64,000 bases of DNA, from the NCBI GenBank assembly GCA_030761205.1, contig JAULJL010000003.1:34682801-34746800 (forward strand), written 5' to 3'. Source of the stretch: Fremontodendron californicum. Its lineage: Eukaryota > Streptophyta > Magnoliopsida > Malvales > Malvaceae. A program made the position numbers and the translations under genes. The notes under the pieces were generated by a model. It made no database searches. It had not been told where the DNA came from and saw only the letters and a program-made list of their open reading frames with translations. This document shows, one piece after another, positions 23,246 through 33,150 of the stretch; position 1 is the stretch's first letter; every line of letters starts with the position of its first letter.

Positions 23246-23998
23246 ACTAAATTTACATATATGTCATGATGAAAAATAATATGAAACGTACTCATTTGAT
23301 ACCTCTCATTAGGTTAATTTTAGTTATAAGTTTTGCATTTCTCTGTTCATAATTAGATATTTGTATTTTAGCCAAAATTAAGCTTCAAAGGTAATGTTTT
23401 CAATATGGATTTATGGTTTTATGCTACCCGTAGAAATCAACTGGCTCTCCTCTTGTCCTAAAGGATTAGGTGCTTGTCATTTAAACTTTAAGAGCAAGGT
23501 TCGAGAGCTGGTAATGGAAATAAGCCAATAAAAAATATATTGGTGAGGGAACATTGAATCCATTTTCTTTGCCAAACAATTATTTAAATTACAATTGTGG
23601 TTCCATTTCATTATTATAATATATGAAAATTATTCCGTCCACTTTTAGTGGAATTTAAATTTTTTATTAACGAAATTAATAAAGTGATATTAAAATTGAT
23701 AATTTTGAACAAAATACGAACACAATATGAGAAAAATAATTAAAACACAATAAAAAAATAAAGGTATCAAAATCAATAAAATATAAATTAATAACGTGTC
23801 AAAATTTAAATAAATATTTAATAATTTAATACGATTATGACATAAAAAATTATACGTATATAACATAAATATACGAATTATCAGATATAGATGAAAAAAT
23901 AAAAATTAATGTAATAAAGAAACTAATATATACTTAAGTGATACATAAAAAGTTAATATAATAAAGAAACTAATATATAGGATATAGGATATAGTTAC
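23246..23998. other. NPF intron 1 sequence beside the candidate first exon
   Basis: AT-rich, no coding potential. The stretch 23930-23990 contains a short duplication (AAAGAAACTAATATATA appears twice). Confidence 0.4.
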
Positions 23999-24054
23999 CT
24001 GACATGAATAGGGCGCCCTTGGAGAATCGAACGTAATTGGACGCCCATTTCCAT
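23999..24054 (-). CDS. NPF transporter, candidate first coding exon
   Basis: An ATG at 24054-24052 opens 18 codons plus two bases (AG) up to a strong donor TCAG/GTAACT at 23999/23998. The two leftover bases are exactly what the C-initial exon 2 needs (AGC, Ser), giving …RPIHV-S-KAFLEIAF. The region is more GC-balanced than its surroundings. The assignment rests on phase and splice-site fit only; the 18 residues carry no motif. The true first exon could lie elsewhere in the 11-kb gap. Confidence 0.45.
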
Positions 24055-24286
24055 ATGCTGGAGAGACAGTTTGTGAACTTGGACATTCGTTGGGGAGCAA
24101 CAGACAAGACGAAAGCTTGATATTGGGATTAATATGGTTCACTACTTCGCATTTTATATCAGTTTGGCTGTAACCTGTGACTGTTTGAGGCTTGAAAATT
24201 AATGGACTAACAACGATTAGTCCACGCGTTGGTAACTTTGCTTGAGCGGAGAGGATGGAATCTTCTTTTTTCTTTCTCTTTTCCAC
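24055..24286 (-). other. Possible 5' leader of the NPF gene with an overlapping upstream reading frame
   Basis: A minus-strand frame of 126 codons (24286-23906) starts upstream of the candidate NPF start and overlaps it in another frame, running through the GTAACT donor. Its first roughly 96 residues have no transmembrane segment or known motif (TRGLIVVSPLIF…GNGRPITFDSPRAP). It could be a 5' untranslated leader with an upstream ORF, or the first exon of an unrelated unknown gene. Mixed base composition suggests that it is not transposon-derived. Confidence 0.3.
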
Positions 24287-25546
24287 TGGCCAATCACTTT
24301 TGCTTCAACCTTCAATTTGATAGCTTCATTTTACGTTAATATAGTGATGGTAGTATTTTGTTTTCCACTTTCGTTCACAAAATTTGATAATTTTAGATAC
24401 GATATAAAAATATAATATAAAATATAATACGTTTTATACATAAATAATGTGTGTATTAAACACAATACAATATATTTAAACATGATTAACACGATAAATT
24501 TAATACACGTATCTTATTCGTGTTTAAAATTTAACATATTTAATAATTTATATTATATTTATACTTACATTATTGACAAAAAAAAAATACAAAACATAAT
24601 ATACATACACAAATTATCAAGTTCTTATCATTGTAATATATATATGGATTATTATCTTATACACCGACAGTAAAATCTAAAAACTCCACAAATAGAATTA
24701 GCAAGACGATATATATACATATATACGAGGAATGATCCACTTACATTAGTGCAAAACTAAATTAGTTTTACATATTTCGTAACTTTTTATACGACTTATA
24801 TTTTAATAAATCGATCTTTGGATTTAACAATATAACATTACTCGTCGTGCACGTAAAGTTTCGAATCGATCTAATATTTCTATCATATCGATTGAGAATT
24901 CTATCTTTTTCAATATATATTTAACGGTTGAAAGTTTTTTACATCGAACAAATAATTAAGACATTTTTAATTTGCTCGAAACTCGACGTGCATGATCTAC
25001 GTGAATTAAACATTAAATACGACTGTCGAATTAAACAAATATAAATCGTATAAAAAGTTACAAAAGTGTGTAAAATTAATTTAGTTTTATACTAGTTTTA
25101 AATATTTAGTACAAATATTTGTTAATAATAAATATCATTGAAATATTTAATTTGCATCGAGCTTTTTAACTTTTCAACTACATGGGAGTAATTTCGAAAA
25201 TTATTATTAACAAATATTTTTTTATCCTAAAAAATAACTCAAATATTACCAATTAAAATATTATTTTTAAAATATTTAGTACAAATCTTTGTTAATAATA
25301 AATATCATAAAAAATATTAAAAATAATAAAATTTGTATTTTATTTGATAAGTATAATTTCATAAATTACCACCACATTCCTAGTAAGTGTTTAGTGAACC
25401 AAACGTGTCAATGTAACTTTTTTAGGATTTTAATCAGTACTTTTTATGTATAGCAAATGTTGTAATGTTATTTTCCCAATAATCACATACACAACAATCA
25501 CAGTACATTAGAATCATAACATAGAAAAGCACCAAATGTCCCATTA
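24287..25546. other. AT-rich region upstream of the NPF gene
   Basis: This would hold the NPF promoter if the candidate first exon is right. AT-rich throughout, with a diverged direct repeat (TTTAGTACAAAT(A/C)TTTGTTAATAATAAATATCAT at about 25108 and 25280). No core promoter element stands out from the AT-rich background. Confidence 0.4.
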
Positions 25547-26175
25547 CACTACAAGAGGACGTCGATTTATCAACGAAAACATCACCGATGGAATCTTTTC
25601 GTCGGTAAAACAATTCTTCACCGACCCAATTTTGATTAACCAATTCTGTCGGTAATAGTTTTTCACGGTTTTTTTATATGTAATAAATGCAAATTTATTA
25701 AAAAATTAATTAAGGGTTTTAAAGTGAACGGTTAGAAAATATTACCGACGGATTTTTCGTCGCTAATACTTAACTTTCGTGGGTGAAAGTTTATTCTGTC
25801 AATGAAAGATCACCGACGAAATATACTAATACCGATCGAAAATCCGAGGATAATACGTTATTACCGACTGATGAAATTTGAAATCCCGCCAAAAGTATTA
25901 CCAATGGATTTTTCGTCGTTAATAACCCTATTCTATCGGTGAAAGTCTCGGGCATAACTAAATGCCCGAGACTTCTTCTTCCCATTTTTCTCTCCAATTC
26001 CTTTTCTCTCTTTCTCTCTTTTGGTTTTTGGTCTGTCCGACGTCCCCTGCCATCCGGCCCCGGCGCCGTCGTCGTCTGACCACCGCGTTTGTTTCTCAGT
26101 TCTCTCTTCTTTTATTTTCGTTATTTGATTTTTTTTATTGTTTGATGATATTGTTTTTTTAATTTTTTAAGTTAA

Positions 26176-26545
26176 GGTTTTCAGTCCAAGAGTCCTCCAT
26201 GAGCCACCGCCATCGCTGCCTCCGCGTGCCACCAACTAAGACGTCCAACCGTCGCGCCTGGGTATGAGTTGCCTTTTCTCTCTAATTTGAGGATTGTTAT
26301 TTGATTTTTTATGTTGTTTCATAACAAATTTTCTAATGAAATTGTTCGTGTCATTTTTAGAGTTTAGGGTATTCAGTCCGACCGTCCCTCGCGAGACATC
26401 GCTGCCTGCGCGCGCCACCAGCTAAGGTGTCCGACCACCGCACCTGGGTATGAGTTGTCTTTTCTCTATGATTTGAAGATTGTTGTTTGATTTTTAATGT
26501 TGTTTTATAATAAATTTTCTGATCAAATTGTTAATGTGTATATTG
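26176..26545 (+). repeat. Tandem duplication (~186-bp unit) of leader-like sequence inside the CACTA element
   Basis: Two units, each running from TTTTCAGTCC or TATTCAGTCC through CATCGCTGCCTCCGCG(T)GCCACCA to CTGGGTATGAGTTG and on to TTGTTTGATTTTT. GGTATGAGTTG recurs 186 bp apart (26261 and 26447). Each unit has an AG/… and …/GGTATGAG pair at the edges of its GC-rich part, so the duplicated unit looks like a non-coding exon plus its intron. Confidence 0.75.
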
Positions 26546-26734
26546 TTGAAATTTTTTTGTATATTGTTAATGTGTATACTGTTGAAAATTATTTGTATAT
26601 TGTTAACATAATATATTGTTAATGTGTATATTGTTGAAAATTTAATATGTGTTAAAAATATAATTGTTTTGGGTTTAATATATATATATATATTGTTTAT
26701 TTGTTGGAAATTTAATATATTTGTTTAATTCTGT

Positions 26735-27250
26735 AGGAAAATTATTAATTGAGTAGGTAAATTGTTAATGTGTTATAATAAATAACACTTTATTTACAAT
26801 ATACTAATAAATATAAAAATTTAAATTAAATAATGATAATAGTTTATTTGTAATTATAATTTAAAAAGATAATATTAAAAAATATATAAAATTATAATAG
26901 TAAAAAAAGAGTATTTTAGGCAAGTAAAAATTATTAATACTTTTAAATTAATTGTGTAGGAAAATTGTTAATTGTGTAGAAAAATAAATAAAACTTTATT
27001 TATAATATAAGCTAATAAAGATAAAAATTTAAATTAAATAATAATAATAGTTTATTTGTAATTATAATTTAAAAGTATTAAATTAAAAAATATATAAAAT
27101 TTTAATATTAAAAAAAGAGTATTTTAGGCAAGTGGAAACTATTAATATTTTAAAATTAATTGTGTAGGAAAATTGTTAATTGTGTAGGAGAATAAATAAA
27201 ATTTTATTTATAATATATAGTAATAAACATGAAATTTTAAATTAAATAAA
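26735..27250 (+). repeat. AT-rich tandem repeat, ~208-bp period, about 2.4 units, inside the CACTA element
   Basis: GTATTTTAGGCAAGT recurs at 26911 and 27119. The flanking blocks (AATTGTGTAGGAAAATTGTTAATTG and AGTTTATTTGTAATTATAATTTAAAA) repeat in the same order, and a partial third unit follows. Non-coding. Confidence 0.75.
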
Positions 27251-27453
27251 AAATATAGTTTATTAGTAAACATTATTTTAATATTTACAAATATTAATTT
27301 ATTTTTCTTACATATATTAAATAAAGTTAATTTATTGTTTTTCGTCATTATTTTGTGTGTATTGTGTGATTGTGATGGTTACTTTATTGTGTTATTTTGA
27401 TTATTGTGTTTATTGTGTTATTGTATTGTTGATAGTTTACTTATGCTTAAAGA

Positions 27454-27672
27454 ATGGAGCACGATAAATCTTGGATACATAGGCGGTTGGACGACTCTTA
27501 ATATATTAGTAATGAGTATTTGAATGGAGTTGAAGAATTCTTAGGTTTTCCATATGCTCATAGTGAGTACGTAAAGAATAATAGAATTAGATGCCCTTGT
27601 GTGAAGTGTTAGAATAATCGGTTTGCAGAAATTGATGATGTGTGTAAACACTTGTATTATAGAGGGTTTAAT
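27454..27672 (+). pseudogene. Remnant of the CACTA transposase-associated domain (N-terminus)
   Basis: From ATG at 27454 the translation reads MEHDKSWIHRRLDDS, stop, YISNEYLNGVEEFLGFPYA, then RIRCPCVKC, stop, NNRF…VCKHLYYRGF. 'DKSW', 'GVEEFL' and 'IRCPCVKC-N…HLY-GF' are hallmarks of the transposase-associated domain that opens CACTA TNP2-type genes. Two in-frame stops (TAA and TAG) break it, and nothing of the catalytic transposase follows. Confidence 0.8.
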
Positions 27673-28334
27673 TTTTTTTAAATATATACTTTTTATTTTT
27701 TAAAAAAAATAATTACTGACGGAATCATCCGTCGGTAATAAATTATTGGCGACCATACCCTTTCGTCGGTAATTATATTACCGACGGAATCTATTCGTCG
27801 GTAAATCTATTAACGACGATATATTTCATCAGAATATTCTGTCGGTAAAGAAATTTACTACGAAAATATTTCGTCGGTGAAAAAGCAATACCGACGGAAT
27901 TTTTCGTCAGTAAAACTCCTTCGGTAAATTAAAACAATATTGACAAAATATTCTGTCGGTAACACTTTAGTACAGACGATTTTTTTTTACTGGCCGAATT
28001 AGTATCACCGATTTAAGTATCACCGACAAAATTTTTCGACGAAAAATTTTGTCGATAATACATTTTATCGACGAAAAATGGACTTTTACTGACGGATTAT
28101 TCCGTCGGTAAAAATCCGTCCTCTTGTAGTGTTAGATTTGATAATTTTGAATACGAGATGAATATAATAAATGAAAAATAATTGAAATATAATATAAAAT
28201 ATGATATAACATGAAAAATAATACTAATTTGATTCGAATATTCATAATAAAAATCAATATTATAGCCTAGATCTACAAATTAAAAATTTGGATGGAATAT
28301 AAATGAAACTTGTCAAACTTTTGTTCTCATACTT

Positions 28335-28655
28335 AAACATTCATCATCTTTAACCTTAAACTCAAATACCCAGTTCTCGAGCATCGCAGTCGTTAAACCT
28401 ATTTTTTTTTTCAAATCTCACCAAAATCTCCTCTTTCCTATTTTCTACTTCGTTTTCCCTAAAACCCACCGATAAGCCTACATCTACAAAGTTCTCCAGT
28501 GGCTTCCACCTCTTTTTTCACCGTCCAAATGCCTCCAATTTTTTTTTATATGTTTCTCTTCTTGTCCTCTTCCTCTTCACGAAATTTGGAGCCACAAATC
28601 TCTCTATAAATAGCCTTTCCCGAAGAGAGAGAAACTTCTCCCTCCCCCATTATGA
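28335..28655 (-). repeat. Inverted copy of the leader-like segment found in the 20.4-kb element
   Basis: On the minus strand this reproduces 20870-21200: the purine-rich AAGAGGAAGAGG block, CTATTTATAGAGAG, GGAGCCACAAAT and GTAGATGTAGGCTTATC. A related version sits at 18170-18640. The flanks (28660-28800) are AT-rich and repeat GAATATTCATAATAAAAAT, so its element boundaries are unclear. Confidence 0.7.
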
Positions 28656-28924
28656 ATATTTCAATTATTTAAAATTATTATGAATATTCATATGGATACA
28701 AAAAATCAATACATATGAATGAAAAATAATACAAATTTGATACGAATATTCATAATAAAAATCTCATGTATTGATTTTTTGAATTTAATTCAAATACAAA
28801 TATTCATAAACATATCGTTAAAATTTGAACGAAATTTGACAAGTTTCATTTATATTCCGTTCAAATTCTAACGAAATATTATTGTTTAAATGCATTTAAA
28901 CAAATTCAATAGACCGACTTGACT

Positions 28925-29015
28925 GTTCGTACCGCCAGGACCGTCTGAACGAACCGGACCAATCGGACTGATCGGACCGTCCGGATTGTCCGACCATCCG
29001 GACCGAACGGACCGT
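28925..29015. repeat. GC-rich CGGACCGTC-type short repeats
   Basis: About 90 bp with several overlapping direct and inverted variants of CCGGACCGTC / GACCATCCGGACCG, conspicuous in AT-rich surroundings. It lies just upstream of the Copia remnant. Confidence 0.6.
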
Positions 29016-29229
29016 CCCCCTATAAGGACAGGTTTGTATCCAAGAAGAAATAATAGAAAAGGCTTGGTGACATAGCTAGTTCCTGAAGAACTAGACTTTG
29101 AAACTTCATATTTTCTTTGTCTTGATCTCTCTTTATTTACTCCTTTTATTTTATTTATAATACGTTATCAGCACGTTCAAGTCTCCAACGGTAGTAAAGT
29201 CCCTCATTTCCTTTCATCATATCAAGATA

Positions 29230-29823
29230 ATGCAATATAAACTTGATAACATGGAGGATGACATATGTTTAGTGGATAGTGATACAACGCACACAATTCT
29301 TCGTGATAAAAAATATTTCTTGCAATTAACATTAGCTGAAATTAATGTTAATACAATATTTGGTTCTGCAAATGTTATTGATGGCTCTGGAAGAGTCCAC
29401 ATTATGTTTACAAATGGAACAAAACTATATATTGATGATACGCTATATTCTAGTAGGTCCCAAAGAAATCTACTAAGTTTCAAAGATATGTGTCGCAATA
29501 GGTATCATGTTGAAACAAAAAATGAAGGAAATGTAGAATATCTTTATATTACCTCTACAGTTTCGAACCAGAAGTTCATATTAGAGAAACTTTCGAGTTT
29601 ATCATCTTGCTTATATTTTACAAAAATAAGGATGGTTGAATCAAATTTTATGCACCGAAAGTGCTCAGATCCTAAAACTTTTATACTTTGGCATGACCGT
29701 CTTGGCCATCCAGGTTTAATCATAATGCAACGTATCATTGAAAATACACATGGACATCCATTAAAAGATCAGAAAATCTTTTTGCCTGATGATTTTTTTT
29801 TGTTCTTCTTGTGCTTAAGGTAA
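29230..29823 (+). pseudogene. Copia protease remnant and GAG-pre-integrase domain
   Basis: Residues 13-25 (CLVDSDTTHTIL) correspond to the aspartic protease active-site region, where Copia normally has D-S-G; here the Gly is Asp. The central part continues as protease and linker (LYIDDTLYSSRSQRNLLS). Near residue 155 LWHDRLGHPG is the GAG-pre-integrase signature. The frame is lost in a poly-T run at about 29790-29800 and resumes as the integrase region in another frame. The Gag coat domain that should precede it is missing. Confidence 0.8.
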
Positions 29824-29941
29824 ATTAATTGTTAAACCTTCTCCATCTATATTATCTTTTGAGTCTTTTACTTTTCTACAAAGAATACAAGGAAATATTT
29901 GTGGCCCAATTCATCCATCTTACAGACCATTCCAGTATTTC

Positions 29942-30694
29942 ATGATTTTAATTGATGCTTCCTCACGATGGTCACATGTTTGTTTGCTTTCAACTTGTAA
30001 TATTGCTTTTGCTAAATTCCTTGCTCAAATTATAAAGTTAAGATCAAGTTTTCCTAACCATTCTATTAAGACAGTTCGTTTAGATAATGCAGGTGTGCTT
30101 ACTTCAAAAGCATTTTATGACTATTGCATGTCTATTGGAATTAATGTTGAACATTCCATTGCACATGTTCATACTCAAAATGGTTTAGCAGAATCTTTCA
30201 TTAAACGTTTACAATTGATAGCTAGACCCATGCTTATGAGATCAAAACTTCCTATATCTGCATGGGGACATGCTATAGTACATGCTGTATCTTTAGTTCT
30301 TACTCAACCATTCGCATATCACAAATTTTCACCTTTACAATTTGTGTTTGGTCAACAACCAAATATCTCTCATCTTAGAATCTTTGGTTGTGCTGTATAT
30401 GTTCCTATTGCACCCACTCAACGAACTAAGATGGGCCCTCAACGATGTCTTGGAATTTATGTTGGTTTTGACTCTCCATCTCTCATTAGATATCTTGAAC
30501 CTTTAACATGTGATCTTTTTAGAGCAAGATTTTTAGATTGTCAATTTCATGAATCAGTTTTTTCATCATTAGGGGAAGAGAAAGATAAAGGATCTAATGC
30601 ACAAGAAATTTGTTGGTATACACCAATATTGTCCAATCTTGATACACGCACAAATCAATGTGAACTTGAAGTTCAAAGAATAATTTATTTGTAG
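29942..30694 (+). pseudogene. Copia integrase core domain
   Basis: The open stretch begins inside the catalytic core: LIDASSRWSH holds the first catalytic Asp, RLDNAGVLTS the second, and NGLAES the Glu, so the D-D-E triad is visible. It then runs into the KLPISAWGHA and IFGCAVYVP segments typical of Copia integrases. The frame extends upstream of this ATG (about 29830-29941) without a start codon of its own. A TAG at 30692 ends it. Confidence 0.85.
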
Positions 30695-30821
30695 AATGTT
30701 GCAAATCAATCACCAGATATTTTTACTAACACCGAACAGGTCACTAAATCACATATACCAGCTGCAAATATTCATGCACGTTTAATTGTCCCTGTAGGAC
30801 ATCCTGTGGGTATAGAAGCCA

Positions 30822-31925
30822 ATGAATCTAAAGTACGCCAGAAGCGTGATAGATTTTGGTGCAAAAGATTTTGTTCCTCGAAAGAAAAAAGAAATGGAAA
30901 CACTTCAAAATGACTCTCCAGAAGATGTCAAAAATAATAAAGATCAACAACATCATATTTCTAGACAAACAACCCCAGAAGTGATTTCAATACTGGTAAA
31001 TTATGAGATCTCATTAAAATCTGAAAATATGTGGAGAAGAAATAAAGTTGTTGTTGATAATGTGTTTGCATATACAATTGCTTCTAATATTGGTTGGCAA
31101 AAATTGAAAGAAGCAATAAAGACTGAGCTAGACTCATTAACCAAACGTAAAGTATTTGGATCAGTAGTCCAGACACCTGAAGATGTCAAACCAGTTAAGT
31201 ATAAATGGGTCTTTATACGTAAAAGAAATGAGTTAAATGAAATTGTGAGATACAAGGCACGACTTAAAACACAAGGTTTTTCACAAAAACCTGATATAGA
31301 TTATGAAGAGACATATTCTCCTGTTATGGATGCAATTACTTTTAGATTTTTGTTAATTTGATAGTCTCTGAAGGACTTGACATACGTCTAATGGACGTGG
31401 TGACAGCTTACTTATATGGGTCATTAGATAATGACATATACATGAAAATCCCTGAAGGATTTAAGATGCCTAGAGCATATAATTCAAAACCACATCAATT
31501 GTCCTATGTTAAACTACAAAGATTCTTGTATGGGTTAAAGCAGTCTCGAAGTATGTGGTACAATCGTCTTAGTGAATATTTATTGAAAAATGGATATGAA
31601 AATAATGTCATTTGTCCTTGTGTTTTCTTCAAGAAAATAAAATTCTGGATTTGCTATAGTCGTAATGTATGACTAAAACATACTAGAAACTCCAGAATAG
31701 ATCTCAAAGATTGCTGACTATCTAAAAAAGAATTTGAAATGAAAGATCTTGGGAAGACAAAATTTTTTCTTTGATTTCAAGTTGAACATTTGAGAAATGA
31801 GATTCTTATTCATCAATCATCTTATATAGAAAAGATTTGAAACAATTTCATATTGATAAATCTTATCCATTAAGCTGTCCAATGGTTGTTTGTCTACTTG
31901 ATGTAAAAAGAGATCTTTTAAAAAT
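30822..31925 (+). pseudogene. Copia reverse transcriptase remnant
   Basis: The first part (30822-31361) contains VKYKWVFIRKRNE and YKARLKTQGFSQKPDIDYEETYSPV, the N-terminal Copia RT signature. A TGA then shifts the frame. 31358-31672 carries LMDVVTAYLYGSLDNDIYMKIPEGF and RFLYGLKQSRSMWY. Further RT-like words (EMKDLGK, LIHQSSYIEK) occur with stops to about 31900. The YVDD catalytic block and RNase H are not found. Confidence 0.85.
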
Positions 31926-33150
31926 TTAGAAAAATAATTTTTTTTTTAAATTACAAAAATAAAATATGGAATTTTTTTTTTTTAATAATTTTAAAAAAAA
32001 TAATATCTGATTTTTTTTAAATATATAAAAAAGAAAATTATTTTTAAAAATTACTAAAATTAAAATATGAAATTGAAATTATTTTATTATTTTAAATATT
32101 TATTAATTTTTTCTTTCTTTCTCGCTCCCCTTTCCCCTCTTGATCTCCCCCTTATCTCACCATTTTCAAGCTGTATCCGGTCAGCCACCGCCAGATTTGG
32201 CCTGAGGAGACCGGATTTGGCGATGGCAGGCCAAAAACGGCTTGAACGAAGCCTGAATCGGCTCAACATTTTCGGCCATTTTTTGACTGATTCCAGCCTG
32301 ATTCAGGTTGCTTTCGGCCTACCACATAAGGATGACAAAACTCAATCTGCCCAACGAATTTTGCACCGATTCACTCCTAATGGGGAGTTTTTTTTTTTTT
32401 TTTTGAAAAGTCGGGGCAAGAAGGAGTAGACAGTTTTGGTAAATGTTTTCTCCGCTCTGGCCCGCTTTTTAAAATTACTATTTTACCCCATAAAATATTT
32501 ATATATCTTTTTATATTTTTAGTATATATATTAGATATATATACTAATATTATATATATATACTTTTAATATATATTATAATCTATTAAAAAATTATATA
32601 CACTAAAATTATGTTTATAAATAAATTATAATTTTTTTTACAATATTGCATTAAAATAATTAATAAAAAATAGGGTGGAGCGACATGGAGCAGTGTGGCA
32701 GTTATGGATGTAACTGACATCCATGGAGGCGGGGGTTTTCAACATCCATACAAGAGTGGGGCGAAAGTGATAAGATATTCCTCACCTCGCTCCATTGCCA
32801 TCGCTACTATCACCACTGGATTCGACCTCGTCAGGCCAATTCCGACTGGTGACTGGTCAAATTAGGCCTGAAATAGATGAGATGAGGAAGATTGGGAGGG
32901 GTAAGATAGAAAGAAAAAAATGATTTTTTTTTTAATGTTGACATAAATATGTCGTGGCATTAAAATGTCACATGTCACGCTACCATAGGAAAGAAAAGTC
33001 ACGTCATTTAAAATTTTAACAATGTCAATTACGGGTACTACATTAACATATGAAATAAAAGTGCAAGTACCAAAATAGACATTTTTAAAGTATAATTACC
33101 GTATTGGAACATTTAATAAACTTCAAGAGTCAGTTGACATTACCCCATCT
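31926..33150. repeat. Inverted-repeat segment with leader-like arms, non-coding
   Basis: The left arm (32110-32225) and right arm (32790-32925, opposite orientation) share TTTCTTTCT…CCCTC, (C)TTATCTCA…TTTTCA and the AATTTGGCCTGA / GTCAGGCC block. Between them are AT-rich DNA and a GGAGCG…CATCC(A)T-rich patch (32670-32780). This resembles a non-autonomous DNA transposon; ends and target duplication are not resolved. The 120-codon frame at 32067-32429 is contained within it and is not considered a gene. Confidence 0.4.

Larger units (their letters stand above)
1246..24054 (-). pseudogene. NRT1/PTR family (NPF, MFS/POT) transporter gene, transposon-stretched, with an in-frame stop
   Basis: NPF proteins are 12-helix proton-coupled carriers of nitrate, peptides or hormones in the plasma or vacuolar membrane. 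Three exons join in frame: 24054-23999 (56 nt), 12648-12441 (208 nt) and 2484-1246 (1239 nt), which is 501 codons including the final stop. Splice junctions read TCAG/GTAACT, TTTTCAG/C, TCTCA/GTAAGT and TTTGCAG/GG. Exons 2 and 3 encode hydrophobic helices with NPF-type features (VADxxxGxF-like 'VARDRVGDF', a short loop before 'LLKLIPLWLLF', then 'FEVLFNQG' and an acidic C-terminal tail). The protein is short for the family (usually about 550-600 aa) because the central loop is short. A TAA at 1894-1896, codon 285, follows TSL and is followed without a frame change by FGNFIS, so only a 284-residue product ending after about the seventh helix could be made. Introns of 11.35 and 9.96 kb are full of transposons. 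The family call is firm; the subfamily is not resolved (NPF5-like is a guess). A recent nonsense mutation or a sequencing error are the alternatives for the stop. Confidence 0.75.
25547..28131 (+). mobile_element. CACTA (En/Spm-type) DNA transposon with intact ends, transposase decayed
   Basis: The 2585-bp element has a 15-bp terminal inverted repeat, CACTACAAGAGGACG (25547) and CGTCCTCTTGTAGTG (ending 28131). TTA target duplications lie at 25544-25546 and 28132-28134. The subterminal regions (25565-25940 and 27715-28115) are packed with direct and inverted ACCGACGGA / TCCGTCGGT motifs, the presumed transposase-binding repeats. Inside are a leader-like, GC-richer stretch with splice-like junctions (25960-26460), AT-rich tandem repeats and a broken N-terminus of a transposase-associated domain. 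It cannot encode its own transposase. Confidence 0.93.
29035..31925 (+). mobile_element. Degenerate Copia-type LTR retrotransposon
   Basis: Polyprotein pieces appear in Copia order: protease remnant, GAG-pre-integrase, integrase, reverse transcriptase. ATACGTTATCAGCACG at about 29160 matches the primer-binding region seen after the 5' LTR of many plant Copia elements, so the stretch to its left may be LTR remnant. There is no RNase H and no recognisable 3' LTR; the sequence turns into A/T filler after about 31925. Stops and frameshifts show it is dead. Confidence 0.85.

Noticed and set aside
25962..26162. 66-codon frame with a signal-peptide-like start
   Set aside because: It is in the leader-like, partly duplicated non-coding zone of the CACTA element; the hydrophobic look comes from a pyrimidine-rich stretch.
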